From: Nephrocerus scutellatus
Lineage: Eukaryota > Arthropoda > Insecta > Diptera > Pipunculidae
Assembly (NCBI GenBank): GCA_947095585.1
Contig: OX352765.1
Location: forward strand, 78,289,976-78,353,975
Length of the DNA: 64,000 nt
Reading direction: 5' to 3'
Shown here piece after piece: positions 11,441 through 22,270 of the stretch (the stretch's first letter is position 1; each line of letters starts with the position of its first letter). Both the position numbers and the translations under genes were made by a program. Under the pieces are notes generated by a model, which worked only from the letters and a program-made list of their open reading frames with translations, ran no database searches and was not told where the DNA came from.

Positions 11441-12600
11441 AAGCAAGATATCAGGGGACAGAGTGGTGTCTCTTGAAACCTCAGGCGATAAATCGACATC
11501 GTTGGCGGAACTCCCGAACTCGATGCCGAACAAGCAGGTTTCCGCACTTGATCCTTCTGTGTAGACCACATAAACACCCTGCGGATCATTATTAAATAGT
11601 GCGTTGAATTCCGGTCACCACTGCACCTGCTGTTCATCGATTTTGAGAAGGCGTTTGACAGTGTCAACAGACAGTTTATCTGGCTCGCCTTGCGCAGGAG
11701 AGGTATACCCGATAAACTAATAGCTATTATTAAAGCAACCTATGATGGCTCTAAATGTCATGTGCTGCATAGAGGAAAGCTGTCAGAGGAATTCGAGATT
11801 CTAAGTGGGGTACGACAAGGTTGCATTCTATTGCCGATATTTTTTTTGTTGGTGATTAGCGATGTACTTCGCGGAGGAATTCGTTGGACTCTTACATCTC
11901 AACTCAAACATCTGGACTATGCTGACGACGTTTGTTTACTCTGACACAGGCTTATGACAACAAATGTGGAAGGGTGGCAAATGTTGAGGGTTTGAAGACT
12001 AATACTGCCAAAATCAAAATCATCAACCTCGGCACTTACTCAGTAACTCAAGTTAACATTGCTGGACAGCCGGTAGAGACGACAGAAGGTGGAACCGAAC
12101 AGGACATTGTCAACCGAATCGGCAAAGCCAAAAGCAGTGTTTGGAATGATCTTCATGATATGGCGAAGCAATGCGATCAGCTTAAACACCAAGCTGCGAC
12201 TGTTCCCATCAAATGTTGAATCTGTGCTGTTGTATGGGTGCAGCATTTGGAAGGTGACCGCTACTATCACAAAAAGTTTACAAACGTTCGTAAATAGGTG
12301 CCTACGGAACATTTTAAGGGTTTTCTGGCCTAACCGTATCTCTAACGAACATCTTTACCAGAGAACGGGTCTGCAACCAATAGTCACAACCATCCAACGA
12401 CGGAAGTGGCAGTGGATTGGTCATACACTATGCAATGCAATGGAATCCGTTATCTCAGGATGGTAGATGAACGGGTCGTCCGAGAAATACATAGCGCAGA
12501 ACAGTGGAAGAGGAGTCACGGCAATTGGGGAAGAGTTGGAAAGAGCTGAAGCTTATTGCCAGGAACCGCACCGCAGTATGCTCCCCAGCGGAGTAAAGGA
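11440..12600 (+). mobile_element. LINE-B copy 2, abutting copy 1 head to tail
   Basis: It restarts at the conserved thumb-entry region (gatgccgaacaagcaggttt, 11520) and carries IIKATYDGSKCHVLHRGKL and LSGVRQGCIL with LDYADDVCLL (11700-11944). It continues to the C-terminal block SVLLYGCSIWKVT, TFVNRCLRNILRVFWPNRIS and RRKWQWIGHTL (12210-12430). 51290-51720 is a near-identical copy of its middle part. Frames are broken at least three times. Confidence 0.7.
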
Positions 12601-13600
12601 AGGAAAGAGCAGGATGTTACTCTTATAAAACAAAAAGTTTCTTTGAATGTGATTGTAACTTAAAGTGACTCGTGTGGTCTATTCAGACCTAGACAACGTG
12701 AAATAATTATTATTGTTTTGGCAAAAATAGAATTGCTGTATTCCCTTGATAAATTACAATTTTAAAAATATACAGCGTAGTAATTTAGTACTATGTCTAT
12801 TAGCTACACCTTCCTAGGCAAATAATAACTTGTATAGGCCAGCCCGCAATAATACTCAATGAAGGTCTAATAAGACCTCACGGGTTCACTTAGCGCCGCT
12901 CAATTCACTGCCTCTCATAGGGTTAACAGAAGACAACAAATTACAAACAATTTGAGAACAGTTTACCAATAAATGCATTGCAATACATACAGACGTATAA
13001 GTATATAGAGTATAATTGTATTGCATTAGCTAATCTCCCAATAAGATACCCAGTTAAAAGGAAGCACAAAATTGCCAACAATCCAAACATCGCAACATGC
13101 CTTATTCGCACAAGCTGGCCACGTGCTATGCATATCACAGCGCGGTGACCAATCTCTAAGTAGGCACTCAATGCAAAAAAAAGAAGAAAAGCTCCTTATC
13201 ACAAACAAGTCGGCTTACAAGATAATTTAACAACTTATAACTTCATATAGGTACATATGTATGTATGTCCAAATAGAAAAGTGTGATTAAATCGAACAAC
13301 AAGTATAAAAAATTGCACGACGGACGCGGCAGACACGTCTCGCTGTTGCTTAATTTAAGTACATACTATATATATCGCATTGCCTTAGTTAGTAGTTAGG
13401 TTGTTGTTAAACAATGATTTTGCCAATGATTGCATCACAATTTTCACAACTGCACTATACCCGAACTCACATTCACAACAACATTACTGCAGCCTTAAAT
13501 AAATTGAAAAAAAAAACCATTCATTGGAACGGTCAGAGGCACTAAATTTATCGATATAGTCATTGAACTGTGAAAATTAATTACTATGGAGTTTGGCGCA
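12601..13600. other. AT-rich intergenic stretch with no recognised gene
   Basis: Open frames here are short and have no domain signatures. No TE ends were recognised. A segment near 13630-13868 ends with the aattctctaat motif shared by the DINE-like family. Confidence 0.4.
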
Positions 13601-13869
13601 ATTAATTAAAAAGTAATTTAAAAATATGTGCGACCAGCTTTCTCTCACGATGCAAAGCAAGGAACGACAATAACACTACTGTCTACTGTGACACTGTGGG
13701 ATGTTTTGCCGTTCGCAACTGGGAGGACACTTCTTATGCAGCACAAGCACATGGCTGTCTCTCGCTTTCGTTTAATGCAGCATACGAGGGTTGCTTTAAA
13801 AGAAAGTTTTGCTGAGAAATTAAAATTAAATTTTTTTTTATATAAATTCTCTAATAACCAATTCAAATA

Positions 13870-14076
13870 GTGGAGCGCGAATTTGAAGTAGTGCAATCCT
13901 TTAACTATCTTGGGTCAACTGTAGCAGCCGATAACAGCATAGAACCAGAAATACGCGCACGGTTGCCAAGACTCTTCAAATCCAGGAACTTAATCATAAC
14001 ATCCAAGCTGCTGATATATAAGACAATGGTCATACCAGTACTTACATATGGATCCGAGACTTGGGTGCGGTTGTAG
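13870..14076 (+). mobile_element. RTE/BovB-like LINE fragment (C-terminal domain)
   Basis: The frame VEREFEVVQSFNYLGSTVAA then MVIPVLTYGSETW matches the C-terminal domains at 24372-24590 and, on the minus strand, 60683-61110. About 30 residues between RARL and the leucine-rich segment are shortened. It ends abruptly after GSETW. Confidence 0.75.
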
Positions 14077-14089
14077 AGCCAAATATAAT

Positions 14090-14385
14090 GATGATGAAGT
14101 AAGTACTTTGGAAATATATATGTCGAACAGGATTGGTGCCGTTACTGTACCTTGTGGCAGACCATTAGCGATATTGAATGTTTTATTCGTCGTATTTGCT
14201 CTATCCGTTACGACAAATTTCCTTCCATATATCATTGATATAATCATTTTCGTTAAATGATTTGTGAACCCATATCGTATCATTTTATAAACCAGCGCGT
14301 CGGTCCAAACCGTGTCGAAGGCTTTTTCGATGTCCACTAGACAGGCGGCCCTATTCCTATTATCATTCATTTTTGTTGTCCATCG
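14090..14385 (-). mobile_element. Jockey-like LINE RT fragment
   Basis: The minus-strand frame reads NRNRAACLVDIEKAFDTVW, YKMIRYGFTNHLTKMI and NGLPQGTVTAPILFDIYIS. These are RT fingers and palm motifs of jockey-type LINEs (ending at the GLPQG box). Upstream and downstream parts are missing. Confidence 0.7.
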
Positions 14386-14672
14386 GAGATACACATGCGT
14401 ATAAAATTTGAAGAAAATCAGGTAAATTTAGTAAAAAATTTGTATGACAGCCCGCCGACCCCGAGACCCGAGGGGCACCAAATTTTAATAGAAAGTGTTG
14501 CCATGGAAAATACACACGTGTGCAAAGTTTAAATACAATCGGGCTTTATGAAGTGGGTCAAAAATTGATCACAAGATATCTCCAAAAATTTTACAAAAAG
14601 TTTTCTCCATCCAAAATAAAATTTGAAGAAAATCGGGTACTTTTTTTTATAAAACTTGTATGGGTGCCATTA
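14380..14672 (+). repeat. DINE/Helentron-like tandem-unit fragment
   Basis: Two units contain the family core: catcggagatacacatg..., then aatttgaagaaaatc, then ttgtatg, then a ccccga/aggggc block, then aattttaatagaaagtgttg. Both ends are missing. The same core recurs at about 15 places in the window. Confidence 0.6.
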
Positions 14673-14679
14673 TACATAT

Positions 14680-15300
14680 AAACGAGTCCCTAGTTCGTTC
14701 TGCATTATTTAATGTCAATTGTCTTACAATGAAAATATCCACAAATTTTATTTAAAAGTTTGAGAACCACTGGAAAAAGCTGAAGAATCAATGAAATAAA
14801 GTTTAAGAATTATATTTACGAAGAGTTGCTGCCTTTATGGTTTATATCTCTGTTAAATGTTTGTGAATCACAGAATCACTGATGACTGATAATATTTCAT
14901 CGCAGTTTTAGAATAACTTTGTGCGTGAGTGAGTAAGGCAGTTACGTGGCAAATTAGTATATTGATGGACAAATTAACTATAATAGAAAATGGCATTTTT
15001 TAATGCTGCTGTATGCCGAGATGCTGACGATATTCATCGACCTGAAAGGAGCCGAATGATAAACGGAATCTTTTAATAAAAACGCTAGAAACAACTGACC
15101 TGTCTAGTATATCTAAAGCCGAGAGTATAAAGTTCAACCTCGCAGCAGTTTTAATCTTAGCTTTAAGAGAAAAATTGGAGATGAGGAAACTAACAAATTG
15201 CATTTTATATCTACGGATTAAGAGAGGAGGAAGTTTTGAGCGAGAAGTATTACAAATTACAAATCTGTTATCATTTCTGTTATTATCTGTTATCAGCATT
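14680..15300. other. No recognised feature
   Basis: A 99-codon minus-strand open frame at 15000-15299 (with KTAARLNFILSALDILDR) has no motif I can name and no supporting splice or codon evidence. The remainder is AT-rich. Confidence 0.35.
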
Positions 15301-15379
15301 TTAGTGGGAAATATTCAGAAAAAATTTATCCGCCGCCGGATAAATATTTTGGGCCGCCGTAACGGCCGAAAGCCGTTCA

Positions 15380-15930
15380 CCTCTCGTTTTTTTGGACCGT
15401 GGCATCAAGATAAATGCTCAAATTTATCGGGATCATGTGTTGGAGGGAGCGTTGAAGCCTTGGGCACAAAAACATTTCGGCCACAGAGCCTGGACATTTC
15501 AACAGGACTCGGCGCCGAGTCATAAAGCGCGCGTCAATCAAGATTGGCTGAGAAAGAACGTTCCGCGGCTCATTTCCATGTGCCCAATGGCCATCAAATT
15601 CACCGGATGCAAATCCGCTAGATTTCACGGTTTGGGGTATTTTAAAGAGCATGGTTGGGACAAAAAAATACCAAAGTGTCGATCATCTCAAGCAAGCGCT
15701 TCGCCGGGAATGGGCCAAAATACCGCAGAGCCACTTTCGTGCTGCATGCAATAGCTTTGTCGGCCGTTTGAAGGCCATTATCGCGGCTAAGGATGGCCAA
15801 ATCGAAAACTGCTAATGCAATTCGAAAATTTAAATATTTGTGAACATTCTTTACTTTGATTCAATAAAATTCATCAAAAAATAAAAATTCTGTGGCGTTT
15901 TGTTTTGGTAACACTTCGTGTCAGTCACCC
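15380..15930 (+). pseudogene. Tc1/mariner transposase C-terminal half, degraded
   Basis: The frame INAQIYRDHVLEGALKPWAQ leads to WTFQQDSAPSHKA (15490-15528), the second catalytic Asp block of Tc1/mariner transposases. The third Asp block lies in a shifted frame near 15595-15625. The C-terminal segment (HLKQALRREWAKIPQSHFRA) is read in another frame near 15690-15750. The 3' end tcagtcaccctgtata at 15921-15936 looks like a mariner-type terminal repeat next to TA. The N-terminal half and the first Asp are absent. Confidence 0.7.
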
Positions 15931-16062
15931 TGTATACATTGATCTTCTTCACAGCAAGAAGCTTTTGATTACTGACGTACCCAAGTATCTAAGGATATAG
16001 CTGCACACCGAGTTTTTGTTCTATTCTACCATTCGACGACTCATATATATAAACTAGCTGTT

Positions 16063-16500
16063 CCCGGGCGCTTTGCTACCCGCCCACTGACGCCACGCCC
16101 ACTTACACCCGCGTTTACCGGCTGCCCCATCCCGCTGACCACCGCCCACTGACCTCCTGCCCACTGACGCCACGCCCACGGTCCAAATTTTGTCAACGAC
16201 TTTCTTTTTATTTAAATATTATATGGTGTGAATTTGAGCCAAATCGTTCCATAAATACTACCACAAAAACAATGTTCGGACTATAGCCAAATCAGTCCAG
16301 TCGTTCTCAAATTTTTTTTTGTTTTATTATTTTTTCACTTTAAAACCTATTCTCATACCTACTAAATATACATAAAAAAATTCATAACAATCGGTCGAGC
16401 CGTTTCGGAGTAGTTGAGCCCCAAACACCGTGACACGAGACACCTGCAGACACCGCGGTTTAACAACACGTATGGCAAACGTTTACTAGCTTATGTGATA
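16063..16500 (-). mobile_element. Helitron-like non-autonomous element, reverse orientation
   Basis: The left end aaactagctgttcccgggcg is the reverse complement of a ...cccgggaacagctag end seen at 39149-39163, i.e. a CTAG-3' terminus with a GC-rich hairpin-prone stem. The interior has a (cccactgacgccacg) run and cggtcgagccgtttcggagtagttgag, a motif common in such insect repeats. The far end is not certain. Confidence 0.5.
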
Positions 16501-17404
16501 CCTTGCATCAGAGTAAATAAAACCTCCGACGCTTTGGATGGATTAAAATCCATCTATGCTCCTTTAACTGTAATAATTGTTTCAATATTTTAAATTTAAT
16601 GTATCTAATCCAACAGATAGTAAACTATTAGTCAGTCGCTTATATCTTACTTATTCTGAAATTCAATAAATTAAATTCGCTATTAAATTCATTAAAGAAC
16701 AACCTCCTACAGAAAAACTCCTAGCTTCGCGGTATAATGATGGAATAATGAGAAATAAAATGAATTAAATTGTTTATTCCATTTGTTAAAACAAATTTCT
16801 TAAAATTGTTGCGTCAGTACATTTAGAACATTTTGCTGGATTAATTTCTAAAATTTTAAAAAATTGCTGAATAATTTGTCGAAATCACCAGCGCCGCGCC
16901 AACTGGTCGACGAAAAGTCGAACTGCAAAACTTTTTAGCAGCCCTCGTACGCGTATATGTAGTTTAGTGTGAATGGAGTAAAACATACAACAGGCAATCT
17001 AAGAGATGAAAAGTCAACCGTATCGATAAGTAACGTTAACCATTTCATATTTTCGATGTTTCCTAGATTGTTGGCTATGTTTACTCGATACTGATGGCAT
17101 GTTTATTTACAAATTACTGGAGAGGTATGATAAATAAGAGAATTTCTAAGACTAGAACAAGGTGCAGCACACTTGAACTCCAAGACGCGAATCAATGTCT
17201 GTGGTGCAGTAGTTAGCCCCGTTGGCTCCTACTCGGACAACAGCGGGTTCGATTCTCAGAGCGTCCAAAAAATGAATGAATTTTTCCTACCGCACTGATC
17301 ATCTAGATAACAAATACACATGATTCGATGCCGTACATGTGATATGCAATTGCCGTATACTGCTGTCTTCACATGCTTCTATCCCAATATTTTCAAGCTT
17401 ATAA
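16501..17404. other. AT-rich interval with one tRNA-like (SINE-type) segment
   Basis: At 17201-17275 a pol III-like pair is visible: an A-box-like gtagttagccccgttgg and a perfect B-box-like GGGTTCGATTC. No cloverleaf with paired acceptor ends can be drawn. Its body differs from the SINE at 4651. The rest shows no coding signal. Confidence 0.4.
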
Positions 17405-18027
17405 TTAAGATAGTAAAGCGAGCTTCTCAGCTCGCCATTAGGATAGCTGTAATTCAGCCTAAAGACTGAATTATCTTAAAGGGATTTTACTTTAAAATTA
17501 ACATTTTTTTCTCCTAACCCCTATGAATAAAAAAAAACTCAAAATTACACCATCGCAAGCTGAGCGCTTAACAATTGTTTTTTTTTTTTTTAAATTATTT
17601 TTTTGTAAAAATTTGGTTTGGTTTGCTATGACGTGACGCGCGACATGTGTCACGTCATCACAAGCCTAGTTTTAAAAAAAGTATTTAAAAAAAAAATTGA
17701 CCGCGCCACACGCGACGCGCGACACGTGACACGCGTCACGTCATCGCAAGCAAAGTTTTAAAACAAGTAATTTAAAAAAACACACGCGTCACACGCGACA
17801 CGCGACGCGCGACACGTGACGCGCCTTACGTCATCGCAAGTCAAGCGCTTACCAATTGTTTTAAAACAAGTCTCATAAAATTCTGACTGGTATAAGTCAC
17901 GATATACAACCGGACAAACGTACAACCCGACAACCCGACAACCTGACAACCCGACAACCCGACACACGTACGCTAGAAAAATTTTCTTGTCCTCTGATTA
18001 TTAGCTTCGCCCTACGGGCTCGCAATA
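17405..18027 (+). repeat. Left inverted arm of the foldback-like structure
   Basis: In order: a small hairpin gcgagc-ttctca-gctcgc (17417-17434), a second hairpin with taattcag/ctgaatta arms (about 17451-17474), an AT-rich spacer, then CG-rich units built from cgacgcgcgacacgtgac... and gtcatcgcaag. It closes with a (gacaacccgacaa) run at 17918-17963 and cttgtcctctgattattagc. Confidence 0.7.
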
Positions 18028-18579
18028 AAAAAACTTAATTTTTATGTATACAGTCTCATTACAGCCGTAAAAGTGCGGTGCAAATTAAGACAATTGAGTG
18101 GTACAGACCTGAGGTTACGCGGGTTTTGTGTTTTTTTTTTCGAACAACGAGTGACTGTCGATTTCCCGCTAATAGCTAATGAACAAACAGAATATCAGCA
18201 ACTTTACGATGCATAAGAATGAATCTGCGTTAAACTGACTCAATTAGTTTAGAATCGGTGTCGTAATAGGGCCATCAGACATGGCTAGCATATTTAAGAG
18301 TTGGTCTAACAAAGATTAGATAGAGATATTTCTTAACATATGAGTTTATGAACTCTTTAGACCAGCGTTTCACGAAGCCGAGCGCAGAGTTGGCTCTGTT
18401 GAAGATGTTATTGGAATTTAGGAATGAAAATAAAGTTCCCTATCGCACATAGCACTTAGGTTGGGCATTGAAGTTAATTTTGATTTAATTTTGTTTAATT
18501 TTGGTGGGGCTTATTACAAGCTAATAGCATTAACTTAAAACAAACAGCATTAACTTTAAGCTAAGATATAAGAGATTGT

Positions 18580-18850
18580 TAAAGGCTAATACTAAAACTA
18601 ACAGCATCAACATAATAGCATTAACTTATAACTAAACCATGAGACTAAAAGATAGGGGGAACGGTGGAGGAGATCAAGTTTAAGGCCGGGAGTGCTGCGG
18701 TTAAAATCGAAAACACTGAGGTTTAAGTTAACCTTTCGCAGCATACGGGAAATTGGTTCGTTAGAGCCGTACATGGTGCGGTGTGTCGGTAGATAGAAGA
18801 ATGTGGGCAACGTAGATTACGAGGGTTAGTGTTAAAAAAAATCGAGTTAT
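18580..18850 (-). mobile_element. Jockey-like LINE C-terminal fragment
   Basis: The minus-strand frame PTHRTMYGSNEPISRMLRKV is shared with 49600-49790, where the same block reads MYGSNEPIFRMLRKV. It is the 3' end of a jockey-type RT. It joins directly to the mariner remnant that begins near 18829. Confidence 0.6.
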
Positions 18851-19250
18851 ATCGGGTGTTTCAACAGGTGCGCTTCAACTTTTCTCCGATAGGGACGGCG
18901 AACGACGCCATATTTTTTATTGTTCTTTTGTCATTTGGAAACTTCATTAGCATACATTTCATCATGGAACGCTACACATGTGAACAGCGATTGCAAATCG
19001 TGCAAATTTTTTATCAAAATAATCGTTCTGTTGCCGCTACTTTAAGAGCATTACGGCCATTTTACGGTCCATTTAACAAATGCGTTTCAAAATATGCGTT
19101 ACTGGGCAGAAAGCAACCCACACCTGATTCATGAGTCACCGTTGCATCCCGAAAAAGTCACTGTTTGGTGCGGATTACATGCCGGCGGCGTCATTGGGCC
19201 ATATTTTTTCATCGACGATAACGATGGTCGAAAATTTAACGAATATGGAC
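18829..19250 (+). pseudogene. Mariner transposase remnant, second family member
   Basis: A terminus-like cgggtgtttcaacaggtgcg (about 18853) precedes ATG at 18964, which opens MERYTCEQRLQIVQIFYQNN. This N-terminal HTH region resembles the intact element's MNRLTPEQRFQIVEIYFQNQ. A large deletion then joins to KVTVWCGLHAGGVIGPYFF (19150-19215), equivalent to TVWCGLWAGGIIGPYFF in the intact protein. All catalytic Asp blocks are deleted. Confidence 0.75.
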
Positions 19251-19939
19251 CAATATAGCTACCTTGAGGAACTCCATAAGTTTTTCCCATTATGCTCGAA
19301 TCGAATGTGTATGTGTGTGTGTATTTGTGTTTTAGTAGCCTAGAGCGCTTTCGTCCCCCATGTACTCAATGAACCCAAATTTAAGGTCGATAACTTTAGG
19401 TTTGAAAAGGATGGATTACTCCGTGCGATATTTTGTCGAATGGTCACTTTAACCGGTGGAAATTAGATTGACTTCATAGCCGTCTTCCAAAGTGATAGAC
19501 ACGGCGAATTATGATGAGGTATAGTGATTGGTTTGCAGTGAACGAATATTGTGCCATAAACAAAGAACATAGGTATACAAGATAGTTAAGCAAGAGATGA
19601 TAGTTGAAAATAATTAATTTTGACGACCTTTTTATGTAAGGGATTTTTATAAAGATATTTTTAAAAAAGTGAGAAAAGCACCCTGTTAGATAGAACGTTG
19701 ACAAAGTTCCATGAGGAACATTTCTTTAAGACAATACAAACTGTCAGGACCGGGGGGGGAGTATTGATTCTTTAAATGGAACTTTTCTTCATAATTTCTT
19801 TCTGACTTTTTATTTGTATTTAATGGTTAAAAATCTAAGTATTTTTAATATGTATGTCTTCTTCTTCTTATTTTTAAAAACTTTTATTTAACTTGACTTT
19901 ACCCCTGTTCGTCTGTATTTTCGACTTTTTAACCACCTT

Positions 19940-20560
19940 TCATACGGCCTAGAGAGCTGAAATTTTGTGAGTGTCCCAAATAGCATTTTTTGAATTTGTC
20001 GTGTGACGCGTGTGGCGCGTATGATGGGTAAAATATTTTTTTTGGACTTCTTGGGGGTCCTTTTCAACCATCTTTTACACGACCTAGAGAGCTGAAATTT
20101 TATGAGTGTTTAAGTCATAAATAGCATTTTTAATATTCCGCGGGGGACGTGTGTCGCGTATCGCGTGTGGTGCGTGTGAAGGGTGGATATTTTTTTTTAA
20201 TTCTTTTGTTTCCTTTTCACGACCTAGAGAGCTGAAATTTTGTGAGCGTCTAAGTCCCAAAAAGCATTGTTTATACTCTGCGTGTGACGTGTGTCGCGTT
20301 TGGCGTGTGTGAAGGGTGGACATTTTTTTTCGACTTCTTGGGGGTCCTTTTCAACCATCTTCCACACGACCTAGAGCGCTGAAATTTTGTGAGTGTTTAA
20401 GTCATAAATAGCATTTTTAATATTCCGCGGGGGACGTGTGTCGCGTTTCGTATGTGGGGCGTGTGATGGGTGGAATGGTGGTCATTTTTTAGTTTTTTTT
20501 GGAGGTCCTTTCGTACGACCTAAAGGGCTGAAATTTTGTGAGCAGCTCTATGTCAGGGGC
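19940..20560. repeat. Five tandem units of about 135-150 bp
   Basis: The block gacctagagagctgaaatt starts near 19946, 20081, 20221, 20368 and 20517. Each unit carries aattttgtgagtgt, agcattttt, a CG-rich gtgtcgcgt...gtgtg run and a T-rich stretch. The CG-rich part resembles the units in the flanking inverted arms, which suggests common origin. Confidence 0.75.
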
Positions 20561-20849
20561 CAATTTTGATAACCCGCATGTGGCGGGCGTATGATGCATG
20601 AAATAAGAAAATACTTTGAAATGGGCCCTACCTCAAAAACAGATAATTTGGCGGTTATTACCAAATAATACAATGTAAAAATAAAAGTACTGTCGGGCGT
20701 GTGGTGTGTGTCGATCTGTACATAAAAGTTTGTACCCGAAGTAGTTTTTTTTAACATTTACTGGTTCTTTTATAATTTGCGCACGCGTAGACCCTTATAT
20801 AGCTAGGCTTTGTTTGACACAGCGTGGGCGTTAAGGTTTAGGAAGGAAA

Positions 20850-21210
20850 AAACAGCCCATAAAACTAATTTTTATGTAAATTCTCTAATAACCAAAAGTA
20901 TACTGAATTCCACTATAAATGCTAAAATATAAAAAGACATACGAAGCCCAACAACCCCGATCGTAAAGCAAGCAGCGCTACCACACACAGAACGCAGTCA
21001 TTATAGTATGAAATGATCTGACGCCTGGGAACAAAATTTGTATGGGAGCCCTCCGACCCCGCGGCCCGATCACTCTTTTAATAGAAAGTATTGTCACCGG
21101 AAATATACATGTGTGCCAAATTTCAATAAAATCGGGCTTTGGGAAGTGGGTTAAAATTTGATCACAAGATCTGACCAGCCAGCCACGGGCAAGCGAAGTT
21201 AATATAGAGA
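20850..21210 (+). mobile_element. DINE/Helentron-like element, short copy
   Basis: It starts with aaacagcccataaaactaat and the subterminal taaattctctaat, and ends with gaagttaatatagagaattt. The two subterminal motifs are inverted relative to each other. Between them is one core unit with aattttaatagaaagt... near 21070-21170. Part of its head (20850-20960) recurs reversed at 45661-45800. Confidence 0.65.
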
Positions 21211-21214
21211 ATTT

Positions 21215-21385
21215 AAAAAGAACTTGGACTTGAAAAATCTGCGGATCGTAGTGCAGCGGAAATACAGAGGTTTGTTCCGGTTAAAGAAAGAATCTCTAAG
21301 CATAACAGTACGTCCGAAGTTGGGCTTAAAAGCTTAACTGAAAGCATTTAGAGCGCCACGAGTATTAAGGTTGAATTCAAGGAGA
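21215..21385 (-). mobile_element. Jockey-like LINE 3' fragment
   Basis: The sequence tctgcggatcgtagtg, acgtccgaagttgggctt and gcatttagagcgccacgagt matches the minus-strand jockey fragment at 36610-36780. It ends where the right inverted arm begins. Confidence 0.6.
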
Positions 21386-22270
21386 GCCCGAAGGGCGAAG
21401 CTAATAATCAGAGGACAAGAAAATTTTTCTAGCGTACGTGTGTGGGTTTGACCGGTTGTTTATCGCGACTTCTACCAGTCAGAATTTGATGGGAATTTTT
21501 TTAAAATATTTGGTAAGCGCTTGGCTTGCGATGTCGTGACATGCGTCGCGTGTGGCGCGTTTTTTTTTAATTACTTGTTTTAAAACTTGGCTTGCGATGA
21601 CGTGACTCGTGTCACGTGTTGCGCGTCGCGTGTGGCGCGTGTAATTTTTTTTTAAATACTTGTTTTAAAACTTGGCTTGCGATGACGTGATGCGTGTCAC
21701 GTGTCGCGCGTCGCATGTGGCGCGTGCAATGACGTGACACATGCCGCGCGTCGCGTTTTGCGCGTGTACAATTTTTTTTTGTAAGGTACATACACACTTG
21801 TTTGAAAACTTGACTTGCGATGACTTCACGCATGTCACGTGGCGCGTGTTAATTTTTTTTTTTTTTTAAATAAGTTATTGTTTTAAATCTTGGCTTGCGA
21901 TGACGTGACGCGTGTCACGTGTACTTGTTTTAAAACTTGACTTCCGATGACTTGACGCATGTCACGTGGCGCGTGTAATTTTTTTTTTTTTTTAAATAAG
22001 TTATTGTTTTAAAACTTGGCTTGCGATGACGTGACGCGTATCACGCACGCACACATCTACAGGTCAGAATTTTTTTGGGACTTGTTTTAAAACAATTGTT
22101 AAGCGCTCAGCTTGCGATAGTGTAATTTTTAATTTTTTTTTTATTATAGGGGTTAGGAGAAAAAAAATGTTTTTTTTTTTTTTAGTAAAATCCTTTCAAG
22201 ATTATTCAGTCTTTAGGCTGAATTACAACTATCCATATGGCGAGCTGAGAAGCTCGCTTTACTATCTTAA
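21385..22270 (-). repeat. Right inverted arm of the foldback-like structure
   Basis: It begins gagcccgaagggcgaagcta, the reverse complement of the left arm's inner end. Inside are at least five tandem copies of a unit with acttggcttgcgatgacgtg, then gtgtcacgtg...cgcgtgtggcgcgtg, then a T-run and ttgttttaaaa. The array is longer than in the left arm (about 885 versus 620 bp), as expected for unequal expansion. Confidence 0.7.

Larger units (their letters stand above)
17405..22270. mobile_element. Foldback-like 4.9-kb structure with long CG-rich inverted arms
   Basis: The outer ends are exact inverted copies: ttaagatagtaaagcgagc at 17405 and its reverse complement ending at 22270. Inversion continues inward to about 18027 on the left and 21385 on the right. 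Both ends carry TTAA, and the sequence just outside is ATAA on both sides. The interior is a mosaic: jockey pieces at 18580-18850 and 21215-21385, a mariner remnant at 18829-19250, a 135-150 bp tandem array at 19940-20560, and a DINE-like repeat at 20850-21210. No own protein was found. It could be a foldback element, or two oppositely oriented copies of one repeat. Confidence 0.6.

Noticed and set aside
15000..15299. 99-codon minus-strand gene
   Set aside because: No recognisable motif, no splice partners, AT-rich surroundings; an open frame of this size is expected by chance.
17201..17275. Functional tRNA gene
   Set aside because: A and B boxes are visible but no paired acceptor stem or full cloverleaf can be formed; it is more like SINE debris.
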